Shown here in pieces: positions 43,512 through 54,004 of a stretch of DNA of 64,000 nt. The notes under the pieces are model-generated. The model did not search any database. It had not been told where the DNA came from and was given only the letters and a program-made list of their open reading frames with translations. The position numbers and the translations under genes were made by a program. How positions within the stretch are numbered: the stretch's first letter is position 1; each line of letters begins with the position of its first letter. Source of the DNA: Paramyrothecium sp. XJ0827 (lineage: Eukaryota; Ascomycota; Sordariomycetes; Hypocreales; Stachybotryaceae); contig JAJFPB010000005.1 of assembly GCA_020881915.1 (NCBI GenBank), positions 4,278,001-4,342,000 of the forward strand, written 5' to 3'.

Positions 43512-46110
43512 ATGAAGCCTGGCATAATCAGACTCCCAGTACGATCCTCGCCGACACGACGAAACATTTCGCAGAGGGCGGCACGGCTGGCTAGTCTTCA
43601 CCCTTCGTCTGGCCACCAAACACAGATTTCTATCGACTCGATGCTCGCCAAGGCGATGAAGGCCAACGAGGCCAAACCGCCTCCGCCTCGCAACCCTCTG
43701 GCGAAGCAATTGTTTCCCTCGAGCAGCCCGAGCGCCCCGAGCTCTGACATCCGCGACCAGTTTAAGAGAACCGCATCGGCGAGCTCGACGTCGGCTGCCG
43801 TGTCGGCGAGGACCTTCGACAACAACAAGAGCCACCTCGGCAACCACTCACTAAACACAGTGTCTTCCGGTATCAGGCCCGCCGGTGGCGGTGCATTGGC
43901 TTCGCTTTACCACAAATCAAATTCGTTCCAAGAGCAAGAGGATGTAATCGACCTGACGAGATCAAGCGGCTCGGCCAAGGTCAACCCCTCGTTTTGTTTT
44001 CCGGACGACTATCTTGATGACGACGAGCTGGACCACCTGGACTACGAAATCCCATCTGCCTTTCCTGGCCCCCCCTCGTCCGTGGCACCTGTACAAGCGC
44101 CCGGCCCCAAGCAGCCAACTTCCAGCCATGCTGATTCAACCATCCCATGGTCATCTTCTCCCGCATCTCACTTCTTCCCTCCGCAACGATCTATCTCGAG
44201 CACATCCACGACGACAAGTGCTACATTGAAACGAGAATCCGACAGCGACTCCGTCAATGGCCCGGACCCAAAGAAACCTAAGAAACGTGTCCTCCCTGCA
44301 AGTTTCAGGCGCGAAGAGTCAGCAGAAGTCATTGTCCACGATGCGTCTGGTGCGAAAGTCTCAAACTCTAAGAAAGCGCTCTGGGACCAAGGCGCAAGTG
44401 TGATTCAGGAACAACAGCGACGTCAGTTGAAGATTCAAAGACAATCTTCGAAACTCGAAGACCAGGTCACAATGTCAATGGATGAAATCAGTGAAACTGT
44501 CCGTGCCAGTACCGCTGCCAAAACCTCCGCCATTCATCTGAGCAGTGAGCAACGGCGTGTGCTTGATCTTGTCGTAAATAAAGGCCAGAGCGTCTTCTTC
44601 ACTGGTCCAGCAGGTACTGGAAAGTCGGTCTTGATGAGAGCCATCATCAACGATCTCAGGAAAAAGTACGCCAAAGATCCGGAACGCGTAGCCGTTACCG
44701 CGTCGACCGGGCTTGCGGCATGTAACATTGGCGGCATAACGCTGCACAGTTTCTCCGGTAGGCAGCTGATGCCCGCTTCGTTCAACCAGTGATTCTAACC
44801 TGGTTGCAGGTATTGGCCTAGGCAAAGAAGATGCCCCGAGCCTAGTCAAGAAAATCCGGCGTAATCCTAAGGCAAAGAATAGATGGCTCAAGACCAAGTG
44901 CCTCATCATTGATGAGGTTTCTATGGTTGATGGAGAACTCTTTGACAAATTATCCCAGATCGGAAGGACAATACGGAACAATGGCCGCCCATGGGGAGGC
45001 ATCCAACTAATCATCACAGGAGACTTCTTTCAGTTGCCACCTGTTCCTGATCATGGCGATCAGAAGCGGGAGGCCAAATTTGCGTTTGATGCGTCGACAT
45101 GGGATACTTCGATTGATCACACGATTGGTCTGACCCAAGTTTTTCGTCAAAAGGACCCGGAGTTTGCACGGATGCTCAACGAGATGCGCCTTGGCAGGAT
45201 CAGTATAGAAACAGAACGAGCTTTCAAAGCTCTAGCCAGGCCCTTGACTTTCGACGATGGCATTGACTTGGCCGAGCTATTCCCCACGCGTGCTCAGGTC
45301 GACGGTTCCAACGAAAAGCGACTCCGAGATCTGCCTGGGAAAGCGATGCGATTCGAGGCTCAGGATACTGGCGACCCTCAGATCCGGGACAGGCTATTGA
45401 TGAATGTCATGGCGCCAAAGTCATTGGAACTGAAAATCAATGCCCAGGTCATGCTCATCAAAAACTTGGACGAATCCCTTGTTAATGGATCACTCGGGAA
45501 AGTCATTGGGTTTTCCGACGAGAGGACATTTTCCATGTCGACTGGGGAATATGACGAGCAAGCGGCAACAGATTACGAAAGGGCCAAGATGAGGTTGAAG
45601 CAGTTTGGACGTGAGGAGCAGTCGGGAGGGGATATCAAATTCCCCGTGGTGCAGTTCATGGCTACAGACGGGTCACCACGAGTTATTCTCTGCCAACCTG
45701 AGGAGTGGAAGATTGAGTTGCCGAACGGAGAACTCCAGGCCAAGCGTTCACAACTTCCTCTCATCCTGGCCTGGGCACTTTCTATCCACAAAGCCCAAGG
45801 CCAGACGCTAGAAAGGGTCACTGTCAATCTAGGAAGAGTCTTTGAGAAAGGCCAGGCGTACGTCGCTCTCAGTCGAGCAACAAGCCAGAATGGCCTTCGC
45901 GTCCTCGGTTTCGACAAATCAAAGGTTATGGCTCACCCACGGGTTGTCGCATTCTACAACAAGCTCTACACGGTAGAGGAGGCGGCCGAGAAGAAACCGT
46001 CCTCAATCACTGATTTTGTCGCCAATCGTAAAGGCGTCCCGCAACCACAGAGGACGGGAGTCATCTCGGTGGAGGATGAGGCGGAGGAATTGGCGTCATA
46101 CGGGTATTGA
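43512..46110 (+). CDS. pif1: Pif1-family 5'-3' DNA helicase
   Basis: SF1B helicase acting on telomeres, replication forks and G-quadruplexes in the nucleus, and on mtDNA. Two exons, 43512-44757 and 44810-46110, with a 52-nt intron (GTAGGC donor, TTCTAACC branch, TTGCAG acceptor); 848 aa. Residues 1-340 are disordered and Ser/Pro-rich with a SIM-like VIDLT at 145-149. Walker A GPAGTGKS is at about 365-372, motif Ia is TASTGLAAC, and the HSFSGIGLGKE segment is rebuilt across the intron. Walker B is LIIDEVSM with Asp-Glu at 450-451, followed by [11 protein letters not shown]. The C-terminal domain has [14 protein letters not shown] and YVALSRATS. All motifs are intact. The only in-frame start is ATG 43512, in a weak context (T at -3). 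The frame is open further upstream without an ATG. Confidence 0.93.
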
Positions 46111-46952
46111 GATTCTGTCCACAAGAGCGTTGCAGCCGAGTACAACAGGGCGTTAGTCATGCGAAATATATGTATGACGGATGGGTGCATTGCATATTTT
46201 AAGACCCTGGTGGAACAAGATAGATATCCTCCAAAATCTTTCGAATGCTCATGTGCTCACTGCACCTTATGAAAGGGATCAACGAGCTTGCATTTTCCGC
46301 CTCTGCGATGAAGTCATTTGAGACCCGAGTGCCTGGTGTACCTTATTTGTGCATCTTGGGTGCATATGTTTGTGCGATCTTGCATGCACATGAGCATAAA
46401 TTTCCTGAGGCGCTTATCGATAAGAAAAGATGCGCCTTGGCGGGCGTCGATGGCCAGGAAACCACCACCTCGGCTTGGGCCACGCTGCCCTTTCATGACT
46501 CCACGACCAACCACGCCCTGTATAACGCATTCACACTGGCCCAAAATTCCTTTGTCCAGTGTTCATATGAACTAGGGAGAAGCTAACATTTATCTTTGTT
46601 CACATTGAAAGCGTCTTTGCATCGAGGGTGGGCACACGACCGGGAAGGAGAGAGGCGAGACGAGCTGATCATTAAGTCAGCGAGCCCACGCTGTGCGACA
46701 CTTTTCCAGCTTTCAAGGTGCGACGCGAAACGTAGCCGCAAAGAAGTTCGCAGAGCTTCAAAGAGACTCCATCAGGCTCCCCTCTACTGTCTTGATTAAA
46801 TCCCGAAGCTAGTGGTCAACCGTCGGCCTGTCTCGTCCATCTCGACGGCCAGGACATAGTGATTCACCACCTCTAGTCTTAGTCTGCCTGGGCGATGGTA
46901 ACTATCTTGGGAGATTTGTTTTCAAGGGACTCGTAAACTGGTATCTCGCATC
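46111..46952. other. Intergenic: pif1 3' / edc3 5'
   Basis: 842 nt between tandem genes. Short ORFs here lack coding character or family resemblance. No repeats stand out. Confidence 0.45.
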
Positions 46953-49207
46953 ATGGCAACTCAGTTCGTGGGGCTCCACATGAAGGTGGTGCTGAGGGAA
47001 CCCCCTGGCTATCAGCTGATGGGCATCGTGCGGGATGTCGAGGCAGGAAGAAGTCTCACGCTTATCAATGGTAACTCAGCGCTTCGGAACGAGATGAGAG
47101 GACAGTTTGCTGACTGCCGTCTATAGTCTACTTGCCTGGAACGCAGGAATGGACGCATCTCATGAGGATAGATGCCCTCAATATTGCAGATTTATCCGAA
47201 GTGAAGGCTGGCGCTCAACCGGTTACTCATGCGGCACCTCCTGTTGAACCTGTGTCTGCGCCTGTGCCTGCCCAAGCGGCAACTCAGCCTGCATTCGTGG
47301 ACCCTGCCATTCTCAGCTTGGGCAGGCAGTCCAACATTGGAACCCCATCCTCTTTGGAGCTCCAGGCCACAGCCGAGCATGTACAGCCACCTCCGAGTCA
47401 TCCGAGTAGTCTTCCTGCTCTGCAACTGTCCACTGCCTCTCGAGCAAGGACACCTGACACGGATGCAGTCGAGTCAATGCAGCACTTGGGAGTGGAGGAT
47501 GTCGCACATGAACTTGATAACACGAAACCCGCTGAACCGACAGCGACGCCCAAAAAGAAGACTCGATCACGACAGCCTCGACAACCGAAAAGCCGAGTGA
47601 CGGATGAAGACGTGCAAGCAGGTTCACCCTCGTCTAATGCTCAAGGCGGTCGTGGGAAGGGCTGGCGTCAGACGCCGATCCTACAGAGTACCGCTTCCTT
47701 TCAACCATTCAACTCACTCAAACGCAATGGAAGGGGTCGAAAGGGCGGAGCTGACAATGGTTGGGCATCTGAGGAGGTAACAGAGGAGATGGGTGATTTC
47801 GATTTCGAGAATAACTTGGCCAAGTTCGATAAACGCACCATCTTTGACCAAATGCGGAAAGAAGACCAAATTGACGATGCAAGCCGCCTAGTGTCGCACA
47901 ACAGAAGAGTCAAGCCGGGAACGGCGGGAGGCAAGAATCTGCATTATAGCGAGAATGTCCTAGATTTACCATCGACGGCCACTCCGGCTGCAGATTACTG
48001 GAACAGCGAGGCGGACATGGGAGTCGACGGGGGCGATCGTCCTGGTGCTCGTGAGGTCAGGAGTGGGCAGAGCGTACGGCGAGGAGAGAGCAAAGCTACG
48101 GCCCCCCGTCGGTCACAATCACGTAAAGCCAGTGCAGTGCTGGGTGGTCAACCCTTGACCCGGGTCAACTCGGGCGTACGTCACTCTCAGTCATCTCAGC
48201 GGTCCACGCCCAAACCCGACACCCACGTTACTAATACTAAGCAGCAACAACTCCACCAGCCCCGACAGCCTGGCCTCTATTTGATCCCGTCAGACCGCCG
48301 TCTAGAAACCATTTCTACACTGCAAATGTTGAACTTGGAGAACATAGCAGCCAATGAGATCGGCTTCACCGAGGACCTCATGGCAGAGAACGCGGGTCGG
48401 GGCATCGCAGAGGTAGCAGTCACGGCTCTTTCGGACCCGGCTATGAAGGTCCGCTTTGAGCTAGCCGTAGGAAGCTCCCTCACAGAGGCGTCAGTGAACA
48501 ATTCGACCGTTGTGATCCTAGCAGGCAACAATAAATCGAGCATACGAGCACTAGCCGCGGGGCGACACTTACGGAACAAGGACATCAACGTAGTGGTGTG
48601 CTTGGTTGGCATTGAGCGAGAACGGGATCTGCTGGAAGATTTGCGGCGCCAGGTCCAGCTGTACCGGAACTTTGGAGGCAAGGTTCTGAGCAAGAACGAC
48701 TTCTTTGAGCACCTAAGAAAGACTTCGGGGACTGAGTCACGCATTTCCATATCACTGATTATCGATGCCTTGCTTGGGCTCACGATCTCTTTTGAGGAGC
48801 TACGAGTGGGTGACCAGGCAACGGTGTACGAGTTGATGGAGTGGGCGAATCGCAACGAAGCCTTCGTTCTCTCCGTAGACATACCGACAGGGATCGACCC
48901 GTCTACGGGCAAGATAGCGATTATCGATGGAGGCCACCTCTTCGTGAAGCCGCGCTACGTGGTGGCAATCGGAGCCCCCAAGCGGGGATTACTGGAGGTC
49001 GTGACACCACCTCGGGACGGGGAGCCCGAACCGCACGGCCCGTCGGCACACGAAGATGAATGGCGTCTCTTCATTGCAGATCTAGGGCTCGGCAGTGCGG
49101 TCTGGCGAAAAGCGGGCACGAAGGCCCGACGTGGGATAGACTTTGACGGCAAATGGGTGCTGGAAATGCAATATCGAGGAGCCTCGGTTGACAGCGAGGA
49201 GGAGTGA
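46953..49207 (+). CDS. edc3: Edc3, enhancer of mRNA decapping
   Basis: Cytoplasmic P-body scaffold that stimulates Dcp1-Dcp2 decapping. Two exons, 46953-47070 and 47127-49207, with a 56-nt intron (GTAACT donor, TTGCTGACTG branch, CTATAG acceptor); 732 aa. Exon 1 encodes most of the N-terminal LSm domain (MATQFVGLHMKVVLREPP to TLINVYLPG). A long Pro/Ser/Thr-rich linker follows. The FDF motif region begins near residue 262 (DFDFENNLAKFDKRTIFDQM), the DEAD-box helicase Dhh1-binding element. The YjeF_N domain runs from about 420 to the end (LQMLNLENIAANEIGFTEDLMAENAGRG, VVILAGNNKSS, DIPTGIDPSTG). The order LSm-FDF-YjeF_N is diagnostic. The start is supported by phase and by the conserved first beta strand. 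Confidence 0.95.
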
Positions 49208-50076
49208 AGTGGGAGTGCTTGGGAAGGTGTGGTGTTACTTAGCACGAGCATGCTCATATGGTGTTTGGTTTACAGGCGCGAGAGGGGCACAAGCGTTTAA
49301 CGATGAGATTTACCATTCTTGGGTTCTTTTCTATTCAAGGGCGTCAAAAAGACGGAAAGGAGCAGCCAAAAACGTGTAGCATGGACACTAGAATCTGTTG
49401 CTGATACAGTACCGAATACCTCGAGTTCCAACAGCCTCTACCAAGTTTGGCCGAAGGACAGGTGATGATAAATTCGTGCACGCGTGCCGTTTCAGATGAG
49501 GGACTAAGGGACGTGAGATGGAAATGGCCATGGTATCAGCAACTGAAATGGTTTCAATTGCAACGAGTTACAGAATATTCATGCACAGGCCGTGGGATGG
49601 ATGAACACGTGGGCGAGGGGGCCTGGGCGTGTGGGAAACGAGAGGAGACCCGAGACCTTGGGTCCGGGCCTTTCTGGGCACGAGCAGGCCATGAAGTGTA
49701 ATTTTAACGTTTAGGCGCGAGAGAGAGGATCAAGGATAAGCCAGTGGTGCCGCCAAGATGCAGCCCTGCTCCGGCACAAGCTTTGCCAAGAGAAGGACAA
49801 GCACGGCGCGCGGCAGAGCATTCGCGGGGAAGCAGAGACGGGGGAAGACGGACATGTACGGGCGCAAGAATCAGATGCAGAGGAAGCCAAAAAGATGGCT
49901 TGACAACCTATTCTGCGGCGGCAGAGAGGCGCTGGAGAGTAAGTGTCGACACCCATTCCAGCGCTCGAGGCCTGGGTGCGTAGCCTTGATCTCATCGGAA
50001 GGAGATGAGGAATGAGTTCCACTCTTTCTTCCTCGCAATTTGGCCACTGACCCAACTGCATACGCACGCAGAGCAC

Positions 50077-50103
50077 GGTCAGGTCAGGTAAGGTAGGTTA
50101 AGG
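50077..50103. repeat. ACCT/AGGT-type intergenic motif, copy 5
   Basis: GGTCAGGTCAGGTAAGGTAGG units; same family on the opposite strand. Confidence 0.6.
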
Positions 50104-50140
50104 AAAGAGACTGTAGTTCGATAAAAGCCGGCGCCGTGAG

Positions 50141-50773
50141 TCAATTACCTCTGCATGGACCACGCACAAGCCATTGGCCATATTCTCCGGCCATCTCGAT
50201 CGTGTCAACATCGGATCTTGATGGGCGCCCAGCCACTACGTTTAACGTTAAAATCATTAACTTTCTCGACTCCGTAGTGTCCGGAATTTCAAGGTCCGGT
50301 GTACCTAGGTGGTAGCCCGGCTTCTCCGTATTTGGACGTCGCCTTGCATGACTTGGGGAGATGGAAGAGATGATCCATCTGTACGCGATAAACTTGCCTT
50401 GGATCAAATACGTTTCCCCTCCCGCTAAGATACCTGGTGTGATAATTATGGAAGGAAAGCCAGAAGAACGATGATAAGTGGCTACCTTACGTTGGCCTGG
50501 TTTCATGCAGCGGCCTGTGCGAGTTCGCCGCGAGACCCTGAACAGGACCCCAGTCGCCTGCCCCTCTCTGTCATCCCTTCCGTTGTGGCCGTGTTGCAGC
50601 AGCACGAGAGCAGCGCAGCAGCGTCTGAGGTAATGATTTGCGAAAGATGGCGGGGGTTCCCCTCTTGAGTCGAAATCGTCTGTTTTTCCTTGCTCTGTCG
50701 CTTTCTTTGCTCTCCGCGATTCGGTACAGCACCAAGCCAGGTTACTAACGTATTGAGCTTTGATGCGGTGCAT
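50141..50773 (-). CDS. Unassigned ORF, 210 codons (doubtful)
   Basis: ATG-initiated (MHRIKAQYVSNLAWC) but with irregular, Arg-rich composition and no recognisable domain. It sits alone in the 2.5-kb spacer. It is more likely a chance ORF than a gene. Confidence 0.12.
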   Translation of the reverse strand: MHRIKAQYVSNLAWCCTESRRAKKATEQGKTDDFDSRGEPPPSFANHYLRRCCAALVLLQHGHNGRDDREGQATGVLFRVSRRTRTGRCMKPGQRKVATYHRSSGFPSIIITPGILAGGETYLIQGKFIAYRWIISSISPSHARRRPNTEKPGYHLGTPDLEIPDTTESRKLMILTLNVVAGRPSRSDVDTIEMAGEYGQWLVRGPCRGN

Positions 50774-51207
50774 AAGATAAAATCAATACAAATTACTAGT
50801 GGACCCTTTCACGACATCAACTGAACCACACACTTATAGACTATAGACCACAACAACTAGGATATGCGTGGTGAAATCCAAGACTCGTGGCAAAGTCCAC
50901 CAACATGCAGTGTCAAGTTTCTTCTTTTCTTTTTTCCTCCCCGTCGCTGCAGCGTTATGGACGGCCGGAGGCACGTACGGGGCTCCACCACCTTCTGCGC
51001 ACCCACCATGGTAGTCTGACCCAACTGTAATTGGACCTCCCGTACCACCCACGCACCCAGGCCACGGGGAAGGGGGCGGCCAAGCCTTCCCGAAATGGCC
51101 TAAGATGTGCCGCCGGCGTCTTTAGTGCGTCCCCGTTCCCTGTACCGTTGCTGCCCACCTTTTGCCCTGCCACCGTGCTGTGCGTCCTGCTTACAGGTGT
51201 GGCAGGT

Positions 51208-51233
51208 GAGGTCAGGTCAGGTCAGGTCAGGTT
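51208..51233. repeat. AGGTC pentanucleotide array upstream of palH
   Basis: About five tandem AGGTC units, in the region likely transcribed or just upstream of the palH leader. Confidence 0.8.
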
Positions 51234-51332
51234 AGCCGTTTCCTCAATACCTCTACCTTGCCTTCGCGTTCTCCCCACTCTTTGGCACTCTTACAGTGTG
51301 GCCTGCTTCCCGCTTCGTCCTTTCTGGCCCGA

Positions 51333-51359
51333 CACCACACCACACCACACCACACCACG
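51333..51359. repeat. ACACC pentanucleotide array upstream of palH
   Basis: Five tandem ACACC units about 390 nt before the palH ATG, in a pyrimidine-rich leader. Confidence 0.8.
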
Positions 51360-51748
51360 ACTCCTTGTCTGCCCGCTCGTCGTATCCAGCGCCCGGCTCG
51401 ATTGCCCACGCGAGCGATTTCGACATCGCCAACGAGCCCTGCTCATCATCGCTAGCGCCCGGCTCGAAATTCCCCATTCCCACTGGTTTTCCACCGAGAA
51501 AAGACGTTGACGATACGTACCCGTCATTGCCGCTCTCGACTCTGCCGACACAGCCCTCTCCATTCCCGACACGACCAAAGCCCGCGGGCAAGCCGTGACC
51601 CGATCGATACGTCCTCTCGGTGCATCTGATCGTACGACCTTCCGATGGCGAGCCTTCAGTAATACGCCTCCTGCACTCTTCTCCTATTAGTCTTCCGTTG
51701 ATCGCGGCTGGCCGCCTCCCGCGGTTTCCCTACGGGCCAGCCGCAGCC

Positions 51749-54004
51749 ATGGATGCCGGCAGCTTCATCACCTCGACCACCACGGCGCTGGCGACGCTCT
51801 GCACGACGACAATCCTGTCCGCCGGCAGCGTCCTCACACTAGGTGACGGCGCCGGCTTCATTACCTTGGATCATCCCGCCGCCTTCGCTACACCATGCCC
51901 GATCCTGGGCCCAAGAGATGCCGGCCACAACCTGGCCCTCACTAATTCCGACCAGAGCCTCTCGCAACCCGATCAAGGCTCAAGGAATTCCGACTTCCGC
52001 ACTGCCTTCTACGCATCGACCTTTCCGATCGTGTATGCGCTCGCCGCGACCACCGTTACCGCCTACATGCTCGTCATCATGCTGTTCATCACTCCTCGCT
52101 CTTTCCTCGACGGTGGCGTTGTCCACCTCAGCCGGCGAAGCTTCACCAACAGCTCTTCCAACGGCATCAGTATTGGCGGTCGGCCTTGGCTACAGAAGGT
52201 GGCCGCCCTGACCGTGGCCATTTCGCTCACCATCGCCACAGTTGACACCTTCAAGATTGTAAAGCATCAATACTTGTGGGGTGTTCAGAATGCGACTTAT
52301 CTACAAACCGAAGTTATGGGAAGGGCCGAGCTCAAGGTCATCCGGCTCATCTCAGACACCTTCCTTTGGCTGGCTCAAGCGCAGACGCTCATTCGATTGT
52401 TTCCTCGCCAGCGGGAGAAGAACATCATCAAGTGGGCCGCCTTTGCCCTCATCACCCTCGACGTCATTTTCAGTGCCATCAACAGCTTCAAATATTCGGA
52501 CAACGGCATTAACGCGCGACCGACAGAATTTGTCCACCCCATCCCGGCTCTGAGCTACCTTTTCCAGCTGACACTAGGGGTTCTGTACGCTGCCTGGGTC
52601 ATCTACTACGCTCTGATGAAGAAGCGCTACGCTTTCTACCACCCCTTGATGAAGAACATCATTCTGGTGGCCGTCATCTCCATCGTTTCCATCATTGTAC
52701 CCATTGTCTTTTTCATCATAGACATATCAGAACCCCAATTTACCGGCTGGGGCGACTACGTGAGATGGGTCGGTGCTGCCGCAGCCAGTGTCGTGGTTTG
52801 GGAATGGGTGGAGAGGATAGAAGCCCTGGAGCGCGAGGAGAAACGAGACGGAATATTGGGCAGGGAAGTCTTTGACGGGGACGATACGCTCGAAGTCAAT
52901 GCATCGGAGTTTCCCTGGTTCAGACAACCCAAATATCGCAAGGATGATTCTAACAATAGGGGCAGCGGCGGACGTCCGCATGGATGGACTGGCGTGCCCG
53001 CGATCACTGGCCAGTCTAGTGGGCGCAATAGCGGCAACGAGCCTGGGAGGAGGAAGCAGCAACGGCGACGCCAGCAAACGCCAGCGGTACCACAAAGTGC
53101 GAGCAGGCCGTTGGCGGACGTACTCCCCCCCTTATGGCCCACACGGCCTGCAGCTACTGCTACTCCCATCAGCCGAACAGACACGGCCAGCGCAGCAAGC
53201 ACAGTGTATGCAGTCAGGTACCAACCGACGTCAGACACGACCACTAGGACACCCGAACTGCCCATGCAGCAAATACCAAACGCAAATCAGCAGAATGCCG
53301 TCTCGCGGACACACCTTGCGAACGACGAGTCTACGTCGTCCTCGAGTTCACAGCCAGCACAAGCCGGACAGAATGGCCATATCATTCTTCCACCACTACA
53401 GAGGCCCGCTGATCCGGAATCAGCCCCAATATTAAATGCTGAAGACCAGCAAAGCCAGGCCGAGCAGTTATCGGAAGGGGTAAACAGGCCAAGTGATGTA
53501 AGCACTCACATACTGCACCGGAGCAGGGAGGAGATGGGCCGTTGGGATCTCCGCGCGAGACTCGAAGAATTCGCAGCCAATCAAGCCGACAAGATTCGCG
53601 AGAAGCTTCGGCCCATGCCGGATACGCAGAGCCTTCCAGTCACAGTGATCCCCGCACCAGCGCGAAATGGCACAGCGTTGCGGCAGGTGCTGGAAGAGGA
53701 AGAGACGAGGGCAGCAGGTCCTTCATCGTCAGAATCCACGACCTCGCGGCCCGGCAGCAGTGGGTCGCCTCCGGAAACCGGCAACGAGATGGTGCAGTCA
53801 GGCCGGTCAAGAAGCGCCTTTTCAGGACAGGATTTGCCCGTGTCGTCAAATAATCCGCCATTGTGGCCTGGCGTGCAACGCAGACCGGCTTACGACGATG
53901 ATGATGGGTATTCGTATGATGACGACTCTACGATTTCAGACTCGACGTCGATAAACAGGGACCGGCGTGATTCGGAAGAGGCATCTCGACCTTCTGCTGC
54001 TTGA
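51749..54004 (+). CDS. palH: PalH/Rim21, plasma-membrane ambient pH sensor
   Basis: Seven-transmembrane sensor of the Pal/Rim pathway. At alkaline pH it signals through the arrestin PalF and ESCRT to activate PacC. Single exon, 751 aa. A short extracellular N-terminus (residues 1-85, with TILSAGSVLTLGDGAGF) precedes the membrane segments, which include IVYALAATTVTAYMLVIMLF, VAALTVAISLTIATVDTF, LIRLFPRQREKNIIKWAAFA and NIILVAVISIVSIIVPIVFF. A Trp-rich end follows (WVGAAAASVVVWEWVERIE). From about residue 390 the cytoplasmic tail is long, polar and disordered, as in PalH, and serves PalF binding. The MDAGSF start at 51749 has a good context (GCCATGG). In-frame sequence before it lacks an ATG. 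No defect is seen. Confidence 0.93.
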   Translation: MDAGSFITSTTTALATLCTTTILSAGSVLTLGDGAGFITLDHPAAFATPCPILGPRDAGHNLALTNSDQSLSQPDQGSRNSDFRTAFYASTFPIVYALAATTVTAYMLVIMLFITPRSFLDGGVVHLSRRSFTNSSSNGISIGGRPWLQKVAALTVAISLTIATVDTFKIVKHQYLWGVQNATYLQTEVMGRAELKVIRLISDTFLWLAQAQTLIRLFPRQREKNIIKWAAFALITLDVIFSAINSFKYSDNGINARPTEFVHPIPALSYLFQLTLGVLYAAWVIYYALMKKRYAFYHPLMKNIILVAVISIVSIIVPIVFFIIDISEPQFTGWGDYVRWVGAAAASVVVWEWVERIEALEREEKRDGILGREVFDGDDTLEVNASEFPWFRQPKYRKDDSNNRGSGGRPHGWTGVPAITGQSSGRNSGNEPGRRKQQRRRQQTPAVPQSASRPLADVLPPLWPTRPAATATPISRTDTASAASTVYAVRYQPTSDTTTRTPELPMQQIPNANQQNAVSRTHLANDESTSSSSSQPAQAGQNGHIILPPLQRPADPESAPILNAEDQQSQAEQLSEGVNRPSDVSTHILHRSREEMGRWDLRARLEEFAANQADKIREKLRPMPDTQSLPVTVIPAPARNGTALRQVLEEEETRAAGPSSSESTTSRPGSSGSPPETGNEMVQSGRSRSAFSGQDLPVSSNNPPLWPGVQRRPAYDDDDGYSYDDDSTISDSTSINRDRRDSEEASRPSAA

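Larger units (their letters stand above)
49208..51748. other. Long spacer and leader before palH
   Basis: About 2.5 kb with no convincing gene. A 210-codon minus-strand ORF (50141-50773) is unrecognised. An AGGT-type motif lies near 50077-50103. Close to palH are two pentanucleotide arrays (51208-51233 and 51333-51359) in a long, CT-rich leader. GCCAAG PacC-like hexamers occur near 49753 and 49785, too far upstream to assign. Confidence 0.45.

Noticed and set aside
49745..49795. GCCAAG PacC-like sites upstream of palH
   Set aside because: A hexamer is expected by chance, and the sites lie about 2 kb from the start codon.
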